From positions 124,001 through 188,000 of the forward strand of contig CAJUGD010000002.1 of the NCBI GenBank assembly GCA_910586205.1: 64,000 nt of DNA. Reading direction: 5' to 3'. This document shows, piece after piece, positions 8,258-17,415 of this stretch. Numbering within the stretch: the first letter of the stretch is position 1; each line of letters starts with the position of its first letter. The stretch is from an uncultured Lachnospiraceae bacterium (GTDB lineage: Bacteria; Bacillota; Clostridia; Lachnospirales; Lachnospiraceae). Under the pieces are notes generated by a model. It ran no database searches and was not told the origin of the DNA. It saw nothing but the letters and a program-made list of their open reading frames with translations. Position numbers and translations under genes: made by a program.

Positions 8258-9757
8258 TTATTCTTCTTTCCCTGACCAGCACAATGCACATTTTACTGCT
8301 CGCTTCCAGCCTTTTACCAGCTTCTCCCTGTGCGCCTCATCCATAGAACTTGTAAACGCTCTGGATACCTGCCAGTTCTTTTTAATTTCTTCCTTATTTT
8401 TCCAGTATCCCACTGCCAGGCCGGCCAGATAGGCTGCCCCCAATGCCGTGGTCTCTATACATTCAGGACGTACAATCTGAGCATTGAGAATATCCGACTG
8501 AAACTGCATCAGGAAATTATTGGCACAAGCTCCTCCATCTACCTTTAGCTGCTTTAAGGGAATCCCCGAATCCTGCTGCATGGCCTCAATCAGATCGGAT
8601 ACCTGATAAGCCATGGATTCTACGGTTGCCCGGATAAAATGCTCCTTGCTGGTGCCTCTGGTAACTCCCACAATGGTACCCCTGGCATATTGATCCCAAT
8701 ATGGCGCCCCCAGCCCCGCAAAAGCCGGCACCACATATACACCCCCTGTGTCCTCCACAGATGTACAATACTCCTCTGTCTGTCCTGCCGTGCGGACCAT
8801 TCTCATCTCGTCACGCAGCCACTGAACAGCCGCGCCTGCCACAAACACGCTTCCTTCTAATGCGTACTGGGTGTCCTCATGACTGCTGGCTGCAATCGTA
8901 GTCAAAAGCCCGTTACTGGACTTCACTGCCGCATTGCCTGTGTTCATCAGCAGAAAGCAGCCTGTACCATATGTATTTTTCACTTCGCCCGCATCAAAGC
9001 AGCACTGTCCGAACAAAGCTGCCTGCTGGTCTCCTGCTGCCCCGGCAATGGGAACCTTCCCCCCCATAACATCTGACGAAGTATATCCGTATACACAGCT
9101 TGACGGCTTTACGTCCGGAAGCATACATTTAGGAATCCGGAAATACTTAAGAATCTCATCATCCCAACACTTCTTGTGAATATCAAACAGCATCGTCCGA
9201 GCGGCATTGGTATAATCTGTCACATGGATACATCCTTTAGTCAAATTCCAGATCAGCCAAGTATCCACCGTGCCGAACAGTAAATCCCCTCTCTCCGCAC
9301 GCTCCCTGGCTCCTTCCACATGATCCAAGATCCACTCAATCTTACTGCCGGAAAAATAAGCATCCGGAATCAGACCGGTCCGGTCAATGATTTTTTCCTC
9401 CAGCCCATCTGCCTTTAACCGCTCAATCCGATCTGCAGTCCTGCGGCACTGCCAGACTATTGCATTGTAAACCGGCTCCCCTGTATCCCGGTCCCATACA
9501 ATGGTGGTCTCTCTCTGGTTCGTAATGCCGATGGCTGCAATGTCACTGTAATGCGCCCCAATCTTTCCCATGGCCTCCATGGTCACGGAAAGCTGGGAAG
9601 ACCAAATCTCCATAGGATTATGCTCCACCCATCCGGGCTGAGGATAGATCTGTGTAAATTCCTTTTGTGCCACACTGCAAATCGTTCCCTGCTGATCAAA
9701 CAGGATACATCTGGAGCTGGTTGTTCCCTGATCCAGCGCAATAACATACTTTCCCAT
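8258..9757 (-). CDS. glpK: Glycerol kinase
   Basis: A 499-residue FGGY-family kinase that phosphorylates glycerol to glycerol-3-phosphate. The N-terminal phosphate-binding segment YVIALDQGTTSSR, the substrate region ITNQRETTIVWD, and the C-terminal FGGY signature around LKVDGGACANNFLMQFQSD are present, and the length matches the family. I chose the ATG at 9757, which has AAGGAG upstream; an ATG 18 bases earlier gives six extra residues with a poor ribosome site. It feeds the GlpA-like operon at 4-7 kb. A promoter and leader hairpin precede it. Confidence 0.97.
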   Translation of the reverse strand: MGKYVIALDQGTTSSRCILFDQQGTICSVAQKEFTQIYPQPGWVEHNPMEIWSSQLSVTMEAMGKIGAHYSDIAAIGITNQRETTIVWDRDTGEPVYNAIVWQCRRTADRIERLKADGLEEKIIDRTGLIPDAYFSGSKIEWILDHVEGARERAERGDLLFGTVDTWLIWNLTKGCIHVTDYTNAARTMLFDIHKKCWDDEILKYFRIPKCMLPDVKPSSCVYGYTSSDVMGGKVPIAGAAGDQQAALFGQCCFDAGEVKNTYGTGCFLLMNTGNAAVKSSNGLLTTIAASSHEDTQYALEGSVFVAGAAVQWLRDEMRMVRTAGQTEEYCTSVEDTGGVYVVPAFAGLGAPYWDQYARGTIVGVTRGTSKEHFIRATVESMAYQVSDLIEAMQQDSGIPLKQLKVDGGACANNFLMQFQSDILNAQIVRPECIETTALGAAYLAGLAVGYWKNKEEIKKNWQVSRAFTSSMDEAHREKLVKGWKRAVKCALCWSGKEE

Positions 9758-9889
9758 ATCCCTTCTCCTTTTCATTTCTCGCCTTTTTTGCTGACGCCGG
9801 CCTGGCCTTTCCTTCCGTCTTTCGCCTTATTTACAGCGTTAAAAAATAATCTTGAAAAGCTTGTTAAATATTTCTCAAAAGTACAGAAA

Positions 9890-9930
9890 GAGCAGGGGAT
9901 GAACGGTCGTCCGCATTCATCTACCTGCTC
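9890..9930 (-). promoter_or_regulatory. glpK leader hairpin with motif shared with the flavoprotein operon
   Basis: On the minus strand, GAGCAGG (9930-9924) pairs with CCTGCTC (9896-9890), and inside it GATGAA pairs with TTCATC. The loop holds GCGGACGACCGT, against GCGGATAGACCGT in the leader at 7284-7337. A broken T run (TTTCTGTACTTTT) follows, so it could be a weak terminator or the binding site of an RNA-binding antiterminator such as GlpP. Confidence 0.6.
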
Positions 9931-9965
9931 TGTCATCTCTAAGGCGGTATTTTTATTATGGGAAT

Positions 9966-9995
9966 AGTGTACCATGAAGCCTTAGGGGCTGTCAA
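9966..9995 (-). promoter_or_regulatory. Promoter of glpK-mgtC
   Basis: -35 TTGACA (9995-9990), 18-bp spacer, -10 TACACT (9971-9966) preceded by ATGG. It has the same -35 and spacer length as the flavoprotein-operon promoter and lies just upstream of the leader hairpin. Confidence 0.6.
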
Positions 9996-10020
9996 GCACA
10001 ATATTCTGTTTCCCTAAAAG

Positions 10021-10533
10021 CTATAAAACCAGGGACGGAGCCGAGTAAACCCGTGCTGCCAGCTCATTGTCCAGAATATAAAGAGCTCTTGGGTCAGCTC
10101 CAAACAGATCAAACTTCTTGATAAGCCCCTCTGCATTGGATTCTTCTTCTCCCTGTTCTTTCACAAACCAGTCTAAAAACTGCATTGTCCGAAAATCCTT
10201 TTGCTCACTTGCCATGGCATAGATGGTATGAATCAATCCCGTCACATACTGCTCATGCTCATACCCGGCATGGAGAGGCTCTGAAAAGGAAGTAAATTCA
10301 TTATCGGGTTTATCAATCCCATCCAACGTTACCTTACAGCCGTTATTCTGCAGATACTGCATAAACAGCACGGCGTGATCTCTCTCCTCCTGAGCCTGAA
10401 CCTTGTACCAATTAGCAAATCCATTCAGCCCCTGATCCGCATAATAATTGGAAAAATCCAGATACAGATATGCGGAATAAAATTCCTTATTAATCTGTGT
10501 GTTCAGCAGCTCTCTCACTTTTTCATCCAACAT
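10021..10533 (-). CDS. Ferritin (non-heme)
   Basis: A 170-residue bacterial ferritin that oxidises Fe2+ and stores it in a 24-subunit shell. The ferroxidase ligands stand at the same positions as in E. coli FtnA: Glu17, Tyr24, Glu50, His53, Glu94, Gln127 and Glu130. The length is normal. The start ATG follows AGGAGG. It has its own promoter and is the last gene before the glpK promoter region; it is not obviously linked in function to its neighbours. Confidence 0.96.
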   Translation of the reverse strand: MLDEKVRELLNTQINKEFYSAYLYLDFSNYYADQGLNGFANWYKVQAQEERDHAVLFMQYLQNNGCKVTLDGIDKPDNEFTSFSEPLHAGYEHEQYVTGLIHTIYAMASEQKDFRTMQFLDWFVKEQGEEESNAEGLIKKFDLFGADPRALYILDNELAARVYSAPSLVL

Positions 10534-10559
10534 CGTATATAATCCTCCTCTTGCAGACT

Positions 10560-10587
10560 ATTTTATACTGCTTTAATCATTTGTCAA
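10560..10587 (-). promoter_or_regulatory. Promoter of the ferritin gene
   Basis: -35 TTGACA (10587-10582), 16-bp spacer, -10 TAAAAT (10565-10560), followed after about 30 bp by AGGAGG and the ferritin ATG. Confidence 0.55.
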
Positions 10588-10610
10588 ATCTCCGTCCCCG
10601 CTTGCAAAAC

Positions 10611-13157
10611 CTATTCTTTTCTGAAGATAAACTTTTCCAGAAGGCGAGCCACCTCCTGCACGTCAATAGGCTTTGCCACATGAGCGTTCATCCCACAGTC
10701 CAAACATCTCTTAATATCTTCGGAAAAAGCGTCCGCCGTCATGGCAATAATCGGAATATCTGAATCCTCTCTGTCAAGTTTTCGGATACCCCATGCTGCC
10801 TCATAGCCTGTCATTACCGGCATACGGAGATCCATCAGAACTGCATTATAATAGCCGACTTCTGAATTTTGGAACATATCTATACAGATCTGTCCGTTTT
10901 CCGCACGTTCTAACTCCATCCCCAATTCAGACAAAAGTTCTTCGGCAATCTCCCAGTTCAAATCATTGTCCTCTGCCAGAAGTATCTTTATGCCGTTTAA
11001 GCTGGCGCTGAGCTCTGTGGCCTCCTGTGCCTGTTCAATACCCTCTGCATATGGCCTTAAGCCATGATACAAGGTGGATTTAAACAACGGCTTTCCAATA
11101 AAGCCTGTTACCCCTGCACTTCGGGCGCTGTCCTCAATCTCACTCCAGTCATAGGCGGAAATCAGCAAAATGGGAACTTGATCCCCCATGTATCGGCGGA
11201 TACGCTTTGCCGTCTCAATGCCGTCCATATCCGGAAGCTTCCAGTCCAATAGAATAATGTGGTAATCCTCATGCTTTTCATGACTTCTTTTGACCATTTC
11301 GATGGCGCTCTGCCCGTCTAATGTCCAGTCCGCATCGATTCCGATAGATTTTAGAGCAGACACCGTGCTTTCGCAAAGCTGTCTGTCGTCATCCACCACA
11401 AGCATATTCCACTTAGGCAGAATCATATCTGCTTCCTGGATCTCTGCTTTTTCCAAATCCAGTATAACATGAAACTCTGTGCCTTCTCCCAGTTCACTTT
11501 TTACCTGTATCGTGCCGCCCATGGCATCTATAATATACTTGGTTATGGTCATTCCAAGACCTGTACCTTCTGTCTTACGTACACGGGCGCTGTCCTCTCT
11601 AGTAAATGACTCAAAGATTTTTTCCCGGAACTCCGGAGTCATGCCAATGCCGTTGTCCTCTACATGAAAATGTATGCGCACAAATTCCTCTCCCTTAGGA
11701 GATTCCTCCTCATACATCGCCACACGGATGCTGCCTCCGTCCGATGTAAACTTTATGGCATTGGATAACAGATTAAGCATAATCTGGTTAAGGCGTACAC
11801 TGTCACACAGTACATTTTCTGACTCAATATCATGGATGGATACGTCAAACTTTTGATTCTTTGCCTTTACCTGAGGCTGAACAATGCTTACAATGCTGTC
11901 CATCACTTCCCGCAGTGATACCTGATCCATATTCAAGGTCATCTTTCCGCTTTCAATCTTGGACATATCCAGTACATCATTAATCAGTCCCAGCAAGTGT
12001 TTACTGGATAACGCAATCTTCCTCAGACAATTCTGCACCTGCTGCATATTATCCATATTAGCAATGGCAATGGCTGTCATCCCTACAATGGCATTCATAG
12101 GAGTACGAATATCATGGCTCATATTAGACAAAAACTCGCTCTTAGCCTTGTTGGCCATGAGCGCCTCCTGCCTTGCTTCTTCTAGTTGGCGTATCTGCTG
12201 TCTGGTAAGACGATAATATCCGATAAATACTGCCACCAATGCGGCCAGAATGATAATACATCCTCCCAGCCCCATGACCTCCCACTCCAGCCCCAGACGG
12301 TTCACCGCTTTATCCAAGGCTCCAAAGGGCATAACAGTCACCAAAAACCATTCCGAATATGGCAGCTTTGTACAATACAAATGGCGTCTCTCCTGATCCA
12401 GGTGAACTACGGCTGAATAGTCCTCATCTGCATTCATGGCATCCATCATTTCCTGAATATACGTCTCTGCCCCGTTTCTATTCTCTTGCATCAGGGCCTG
12501 AATCCGCTCAAAATAATTATCTCGAAAAGCGCCTGCACTTTTGATGACAAAGCTTCCGTCACGACGAATGATGTGGGAATAAACCAGCGCATCCTCCTGA
12601 TCCAGAGAAAGCATATTGCTGATATACTCTACGGGAAGTCCCGCCACAATGGCTGTACACTCTTTTCCTCCTTCCATGGTACAGACAGCGGAGACCCCCA
12701 TCAGCACTACATTATTTCCCTGGGCGTCTACTCCAACCGCTACCTTTTTCTCACCATTATTGAGAGAACGAAGAAACGGAGGCGGATCTATTACCTGCAA
12801 AGGCTCTCCATACAACATCTGAAAATCCCCGTCCTGAGAAAAGAATGCCAGATACGCAAATCCTCTCGCCTGAGCGCTGTAAATCAGACTTTCCTGCAGT
12901 TCTTTACTATCCTCATAATTTCCAGAGGAGATCATCTGTTCCATGTCCTCCACATGAGACAGACGCATCTCTATGGTAGTCTTAAAATGGAGGATAATCC
13001 TCTCATTCATTCCGGACATATAGATATTCCCCACCTCACTGATGGTTCCGGCGCTTTTTCTGTTCATATATAGAGCAAGAAAGGTAAAGATGGCAACACA
13101 GAGAATGGATACAAGAATAAGGCTGGCTTGTAAAAATCGTATGGTTTTGTTCTTCAT
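10611..13157 (-). CDS. Hybrid sensor histidine kinase with two receiver domains
   Basis: An 848-residue membrane kinase. Two membrane helices (about 8-30 and 293-315) bracket an extracytoplasmic sensor region of about 260 residues, probably of the Cache type. A HisKA domain with the phospho-acceptor His348 (SNMSHDIRTPMN) and an HATPase domain follow. Then come two receiver domains: the first (about 583-705) has its Asp in LLDWKLPDMDG, the second (about 727-845) in LMDLRMPVMTG. It is third in an operon after the response regulator and the Hpt protein, so a His-Asp-His-Asp relay within these three proteins is likely. The ligand is unknown. Confidence 0.93.
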   Translation of the reverse strand: MKNKTIRFLQASLILVSILCVAIFTFLALYMNRKSAGTISEVGNIYMSGMNERIILHFKTTIEMRLSHVEDMEQMISSGNYEDSKELQESLIYSAQARGFAYLAFFSQDGDFQMLYGEPLQVIDPPPFLRSLNNGEKKVAVGVDAQGNNVVLMGVSAVCTMEGGKECTAIVAGLPVEYISNMLSLDQEDALVYSHIIRRDGSFVIKSAGAFRDNYFERIQALMQENRNGAETYIQEMMDAMNADEDYSAVVHLDQERRHLYCTKLPYSEWFLVTVMPFGALDKAVNRLGLEWEVMGLGGCIIILAALVAVFIGYYRLTRQQIRQLEEARQEALMANKAKSEFLSNMSHDIRTPMNAIVGMTAIAIANMDNMQQVQNCLRKIALSSKHLLGLINDVLDMSKIESGKMTLNMDQVSLREVMDSIVSIVQPQVKAKNQKFDVSIHDIESENVLCDSVRLNQIMLNLLSNAIKFTSDGGSIRVAMYEEESPKGEEFVRIHFHVEDNGIGMTPEFREKIFESFTREDSARVRKTEGTGLGMTITKYIIDAMGGTIQVKSELGEGTEFHVILDLEKAEIQEADMILPKWNMLVVDDDRQLCESTVSALKSIGIDADWTLDGQSAIEMVKRSHEKHEDYHIILLDWKLPDMDGIETAKRIRRYMGDQVPILLISAYDWSEIEDSARSAGVTGFIGKPLFKSTLYHGLRPYAEGIEQAQEATELSASLNGIKILLAEDNDLNWEIAEELLSELGMELERAENGQICIDMFQNSEVGYYNAVLMDLRMPVMTGYEAAWGIRKLDREDSDIPIIAMTADAFSEDIKRCLDCGMNAHVAKPIDVQEVARLLEKFIFRKE

Positions 13158-13184
13158 GTATCTCTCCTTAAGGTTATGGTATCC

Positions 13185-13547
13185 CTATACCGGATTCTCC
13201 GCCTGCAATGCCTGAATAGCAGTGATTGTCTGCCTGTAATCCTCCTCCAGCTGACGAACCAGGCCGTCTGTCTTTTCTCCATAACCTGATCGAAGATTCT
13301 CCGTCAGGCAATTACTGGACTCATACAGCTTTGTAAAGCTTAAATTCTGGCAAACGCCTTTAATCGTATGGGCAGCACGAAATGCTTCTTCATAGTTCTT
13401 TGTTTCCATAGACGTTTCCAAAAGCTCATAGCTTTTATCATTTAAGAATTTCAGCACAAACTTCTGAACCATCTTTTCACTGCGCAGACGCGCTAATACT
13501 TCGTCATAATCTCCCTCTAAAGCCGCATAACATTCCTTTAATGTCAT
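13185..13547 (-). CDS. Hpt domain phosphotransfer protein
   Basis: A 120-residue protein made of a single histidine phosphotransfer domain. The phosphorylated His sits in FRAAHTIKGVCQNLSF at about residue 60, the usual AHxxKG context. It lies between the response-regulator gene (66 bp upstream) and the hybrid kinase gene (27 bp downstream) and probably shuttles phosphate between their receiver domains. Helical throughout with no membrane segment. Confidence 0.9.
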   Translation of the reverse strand: MTLKECYAALEGDYDEVLARLRSEKMVQKFVLKFLNDKSYELLETSMETKNYEEAFRAAHTIKGVCQNLSFTKLYESSNCLTENLRSGYGEKTDGLVRQLEEDYRQTITAIQALQAENPV

Positions 13548-13613
13548 AAATAACTCTCCTTCTCCTGCTCTGTTTTCGGTTCTTTCTTTACGGCAATCTC
13601 TATACCTTACCGA

Positions 13614-15698
13614 TTATCTGTCTTCACTGCCGTCAATCGGCGAAATCACAGACAGCATTTCCTTCATTGTATCATTGTAAAAAGCAAACTCACCTCTGCC
13701 TGCCCGTTTCACTGCATAAAGAGCCTGGTCTGCTGCGTGGAACAATTCGTCATAATTGTTCCCTACAGTCGCTGTCCTGGCCACTCCCATACTAATGGAA
13801 ATCCGGAAATCCTCATAAGTTCCTTCAAGAGAATTGAAAATGCGCCGGATAGCAGTCTCCACCTCATCCTTGTATTCCAAAAAGATCAAAAATTCGTCCC
13901 CGCCTACCCTGGCCGGAATATCTTCTCCCCGTATACTCCGACGAAGCTGATCAGCCGTATGAATCAGCACTTTATCTCCAAACATATGCCCATAATTATC
14001 ATTGGCCTGTTTAAAATAATCCAGATCAAAGATTGCCAAAGCAAATGTCGCTCCCTGCCGCTTCTCCAGCTTTTCCTTAATACGCTGTCTGGCATAATTA
14101 TGATTATAAAGCCCTGTCAGAGAATCATGGGAGGCCATCTGCACCAAAGCATCGATCCTGGTTCTCTCGTCATGAATATCCGTAGTTTTACCGATTGCCC
14201 CCATGTACCGCGGCGGTTCATCCGCTGACCACATGGCACGTCCAATGGTCCGCATCCACCGCCTTTCTCCATTAATAGAAATCTCATGATCTACTTTCAC
14301 CTGCGGATTTTCCGGCGTAGTATTGCGCAGTTGGTTGGAAATGTTTTTCAAAGTTCCCTCTCCTAACATTTCCTGTACCTTTTTGTTAAGTAGAGGCTCC
14401 ATTAAAATCTCATCCAGGCCCAGCTTCTTGGCTCCATAAGAAGACAAGGTTACCATGGACGGATTGGCGGTATACTCAAACTGTATTTCTTCTGACATGT
14501 CGGCAAAAAAGCTGTACTTCATGCGCTCATGCTCCAAAAGCTGGAGAGTACGTTCTGATGCAGACAGTTCCTCATGGCGAAGCATCTCCTCCGCAATATT
14601 TTGTATCTGTCTTTGGTTGGTTCTGGCTCTGCTGTCTGTATGAAGTTCCTCCTCAAGGATTCCTCCCATCTCCTTTAAGCATTCCATAAGCAGTGGATTA
14701 AACTGACCGCACTCGCCATTTAAAATCATATTCACTGCCACGTCGTGGGAAAATGCTTTTTTATAGACACGCTCACTGGTCAGGGCGTCATACACATCTG
14801 CCAAAGCCACTACCTGGGCCGAAATGGGGATCTCATCTCCTTTCAGTCCGTCCGGATACCCCCTCCCGTCGTAACGCTCATGATGCCAGCGGCAGATCTC
14901 ATAGGCTGTCTTCACCAGAGGATGCTCCTGATGCATCGGCAATGCCTTGAGCATCTCCGCTCCCACCAGCGTATGAGTCTTCATCGTGTCAAATTCTTCT
15001 TTTGTCAGCCGTCCCGGCTTATTTAAAATCTCTCCCGGTATAGAGATCTTTCCTATATCATGGAGAGCCGAAGCTGTGCAGATCAAGGCAATCTCTGAGC
15101 GAGAAAGCTGGCAGGTTCCCTCCTTGTGACTCAGATACCTTAGCAAGAGCTCCGTCAAAGTACGGATATGCAGCACATGCTGCCCGCTCTCTCCGTTTCT
15201 GAATTCTACAATGTGGCTTAAAATATCTACCATAAGCCCGCTCTGCTGTTCCTTCTCATATATCTGATCTGCCACCAAATCAATGAGCCTTTTTTGTTTG
15301 GCGTAAAGTAAGATCGTATTCACGACTCTTCGATGAAGGATCAATGCATCAAAAGGCCGGCTGATAAACTCTGTAACTCCAAGCTCATAAGCACGTTCCA
15401 CATGGGTGGAAGCGCTTTCTGACGAAATCACAATAACCGGAATGTCTTCAATCCATCGGTGTTGGTTCATGACTGTCAAAACACCAAATCCGTCCATCTG
15501 AGGCATAACAATATCTAAAAGAAGCAGGGATATGGCATTCCCGTACTTCTGAAGAATGGATACTGCTTCCACTCCATTCTCTGCCTCCATAATCTCATAC
15601 TCGTCCCCTAACATATCCGTCAAAATCGACCGATTCATCTCCGAATCATCTGCAATCAAAATTGTCTGTCTGGGGCTTCTTTTTTCACTGTTATTCAA
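13614..15698 (-). CDS. Response regulator with HD-GYP and GGDEF domains (c-di-GMP turnover)
   Basis: A protein of about 694 residues with four parts in order. An N-terminal receiver has its phospho-acceptor Asp in LLLLDIVMP. An HD-GYP phosphodiesterase domain has intact ALHDIGK and GRGYPDG motifs. A PAS-like region follows, and a C-terminal GGDEF cyclase has an intact RVGGDEF and an inhibitory RxxD five residues before it (RGEDIPAR). It could both make and degrade c-di-GMP under control of the kinase and Hpt protein encoded downstream. The start is uncertain: TTG at 15698 (chosen, GGAGAG five bases away), GTG at 15704 or TTG at 15725. It leads the three-gene operon. Confidence 0.92.
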   Translation of the reverse strand: MNNSEKRSPRQTILIADDSEMNRSILTDMLGDEYEIMEAENGVEAVSILQKYGNAISLLLLDIVMPQMDGFGVLTVMNQHRWIEDIPVIVISSESASTHVERAYELGVTEFISRPFDALILHRRVVNTILLYAKQKRLIDLVADQIYEKEQQSGLMVDILSHIVEFRNGESGQHVLHIRTLTELLLRYLSHKEGTCQLSRSEIALICTASALHDIGKISIPGEILNKPGRLTKEEFDTMKTHTLVGAEMLKALPMHQEHPLVKTAYEICRWHHERYDGRGYPDGLKGDEIPISAQVVALADVYDALTSERVYKKAFSHDVAVNMILNGECGQFNPLLMECLKEMGGILEEELHTDSRARTNQRQIQNIAEEMLRHEELSASERTLQLLEHERMKYSFFADMSEEIQFEYTANPSMVTLSSYGAKKLGLDEILMEPLLNKKVQEMLGEGTLKNISNQLRNTTPENPQVKVDHEISINGERRWMRTIGRAMWSADEPPRYMGAIGKTTDIHDERTRIDALVQMASHDSLTGLYNHNYARQRIKEKLEKRQGATFALAIFDLDYFKQANDNYGHMFGDKVLIHTADQLRRSIRGEDIPARVGGDEFLIFLEYKDEVETAIRRIFNSLEGTYEDFRISISMGVARTATVGNNYDELFHAADQALYAVKRAGRGEFAFYNDTMKEMLSVISPIDGSEDR

Positions 15699-15830
15699 GC
15701 TCACTCTCCATATCCTCTCAGCCAAAATGTAATGTCAAAGTGTATGTAAAACCTGCATAAATGCAAGGTCAAAAAAGACGCCAGAACCTTTCGCTTTCCC
15801 AATTTACGAAAGTTCTCTGCCATAGCTATC

Positions 15831-15859
15831 AGTATAGCATATTTCATGAATTGGGGCAA
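15831..15859 (-). promoter_or_regulatory. Promoter of the phosphorelay operon
   Basis: -35 TTGCCC (15859-15854), 17-bp spacer, -10 TATACT (15836-15831), about 100 bp before the response-regulator start. Confidence 0.55.
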
Positions 15860-15942
15860 GTCGTTTTCCAGGTGCGTTTTCGGCAGAGCCGGGCAAGAAG
15901 ATGCCCCCTGAACAGTAACAGAACGTATGCAGTAACATTCAC

Positions 15943-15994
15943 AAAAAAAGAAAAATCAGGGAAACTGCAAACTTCATTACAGTTTCCCTGATTT
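15943..15994 (-). terminator. Terminator of the rnf operon
   Basis: A perfect 15-bp stem, AAATCAGGGAAACTG (15994-15980) with CAGTTTCCCTGATTT (15967-15953), and a 12-base loop. T-rich sequence with a run of seven T follows on the minus strand, 22 bp after the rnfB stop. Confidence 0.88.
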
Positions 15995-16015
15995 GGTTAT
16001 CATTTCAGTATACGG

Positions 16016-16807
16016 TTAAAGAATTACCTTAGCCGGACATTTGGCTGCGCATTTTCCGCAATTCGTACACTTGCTGTAATCAATCACTGCCACATTGTTG
16101 TCCATGTGAATCGCGTCAAACTCACACTGTTTGGTACAAAGCGTGCAGGCAATACATCCGTTATCACACTTGGCCTTTACATCCTTGCCCTTATCATGGG
16201 AAGAACACTGTACCAGATGCTCTGCAGAGTAAGGCACCAGCTCAATCAGATGGTTCGGACAGACACTGACACACTTGCCGCAGGCCACACATTTCTCCTT
16301 GTCAACCACTGCAACGCCGTCCACAACATGAATCGCGCCAAAGGCACAGGCTTTTACACAGGAGCCATATCCCATACATCCATAGGTACAGGCTTTCTCT
16401 CCGCCTCCCGGCACCACCGCTACCTTGGAACAATCATCAATCCCAAAGTAATTGTACTGGACACGGGCCTTATCACAGGTACCCTTACATTTCACAAAAG
16501 CAACCTTTTTCTCGGAGCCTCCGCTCTCCACGCCCATGATGGCCGCGATCTTATCCGCCACATCCGGACCGCCTACCGGGCAGGCTCCTACGGAAGCCGT
16601 ACCTGCCGCAATGGCAGCGGCAAGGCCGTCACACCCCGGGAAGCCGCAGCCGCCGCAGTTGTTGCCGGGCAGCTCGGCACGGACCAAAATTTCCTTTTCA
16701 TCTACCTCTACTTTAAACTGCTCGCTGGCAATCCCCAGCAGCACACCAATAACAATACCGATGGCGCCGATGATGGCTGCCGCTAAAAGCAAACCTGTCA
16801 TATTCAT
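16016..16807 (-). CDS. rnfB: Rnf complex electron transport subunit B
   Basis: A 263-residue iron-sulfur subunit of the Rnf ferredoxin:NAD+ oxidoreductase. One N-terminal membrane helix (about 5-27) anchors it. Then comes the 4Fe-4S Fes domain (NNCGGCGFPGCDGLA with a later Cys), followed by ferredoxin-like cysteine clusters including CVACGKCVSVCP, CIACTLCTKQC and CTNCGKCAAKCP. RnfB takes electrons from reduced ferredoxin. It is the last gene of rnfCDGEAB and is followed by a strong terminator. It lies 16 bp after rnfA. Confidence 0.97.
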   Translation of the reverse strand: MNMTGLLLAAAIIGAIGIVIGVLLGIASEQFKVEVDEKEILVRAELPGNNCGGCGFPGCDGLAAAIAAGTASVGACPVGGPDVADKIAAIMGVESGGSEKKVAFVKCKGTCDKARVQYNYFGIDDCSKVAVVPGGGEKACTYGCMGYGSCVKACAFGAIHVVDGVAVVDKEKCVACGKCVSVCPNHLIELVPYSAEHLVQCSSHDKGKDVKAKCDNGCIACTLCTKQCEFDAIHMDNNVAVIDYSKCTNCGKCAAKCPAKVIL

Positions 16808-16822
16808 CTTTTATGCCACCTC

Positions 16823-17401
16823 CTATTTAATCAGACCGGAAAAGCCCATGAATGCGATTGCCATCAGACCGGAGGTGATCAGTACAATCGGCGATCCCTG
16901 GAAATTAAAGGGAATATCATTGTCTTCAATGCTTTCACGGATGCTTGCCAGCAGCACAATCGCCACGGTAAAGCCAATGGCCGTACCCAGTCCGTTGGCA
17001 ACGCTGAAAATAAAGGAATACTCCTTCTGCACATTTGTCAGCGCAGCTCCCAGCACTGCACAGTTGGTGGTAATCAGAGGTAAAAACACACCCAGGGCCT
17101 GATACAGAGACGGAATGTTTTTCTTAAGAAACATCTCCACAAACTGCACCAGCGCTGCAATCACCAGGATAAATGCAATCGTCTGCAGATACTCTACCTC
17201 AAAAGGCACCAAAACAAATGTGTAAATCAGGTTTGTCACCATGGAAGCAAGAACAATTACAAATACAACTGCCCCGCCCATGCCAAGAGAAGTGTCTACC
17301 TTCTTGGATACGCCTAAAAAGGGGCACAAGCCCTGGAACTGGCTTAGGATAATGTTATTTACCAAGGCAGCGCCTACAATTACTAAAATCAACTCTTTCA
17401 T
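16823..17401 (-). CDS. rnfA: Rnf complex subunit A
   Basis: A 192-residue integral membrane subunit with six predicted helices, part of the ion-conducting and electron-carrying core. The N-terminal NNIILSQFQGLCPFLGVS and the LITTNCAVLGAAL segment with its conserved Cys are characteristic; paired RnfA and RnfE cysteines near the membrane centre are thought to hold an iron-sulfur cluster. It is homologous to the adjacent RnfE and lies between rnfE and rnfB with short gaps. Confidence 0.97.
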   Translation of the reverse strand: MKELILVIVGAALVNNIILSQFQGLCPFLGVSKKVDTSLGMGGAVVFVIVLASMVTNLIYTFVLVPFEVEYLQTIAFILVIAALVQFVEMFLKKNIPSLYQALGVFLPLITTNCAVLGAALTNVQKEYSFIFSVANGLGTAIGFTVAIVLLASIRESIEDNDIPFNFQGSPIVLITSGLMAIAFMGFSGLIK

Positions 17402-17415
17402 CTACCGCGCCCTCC

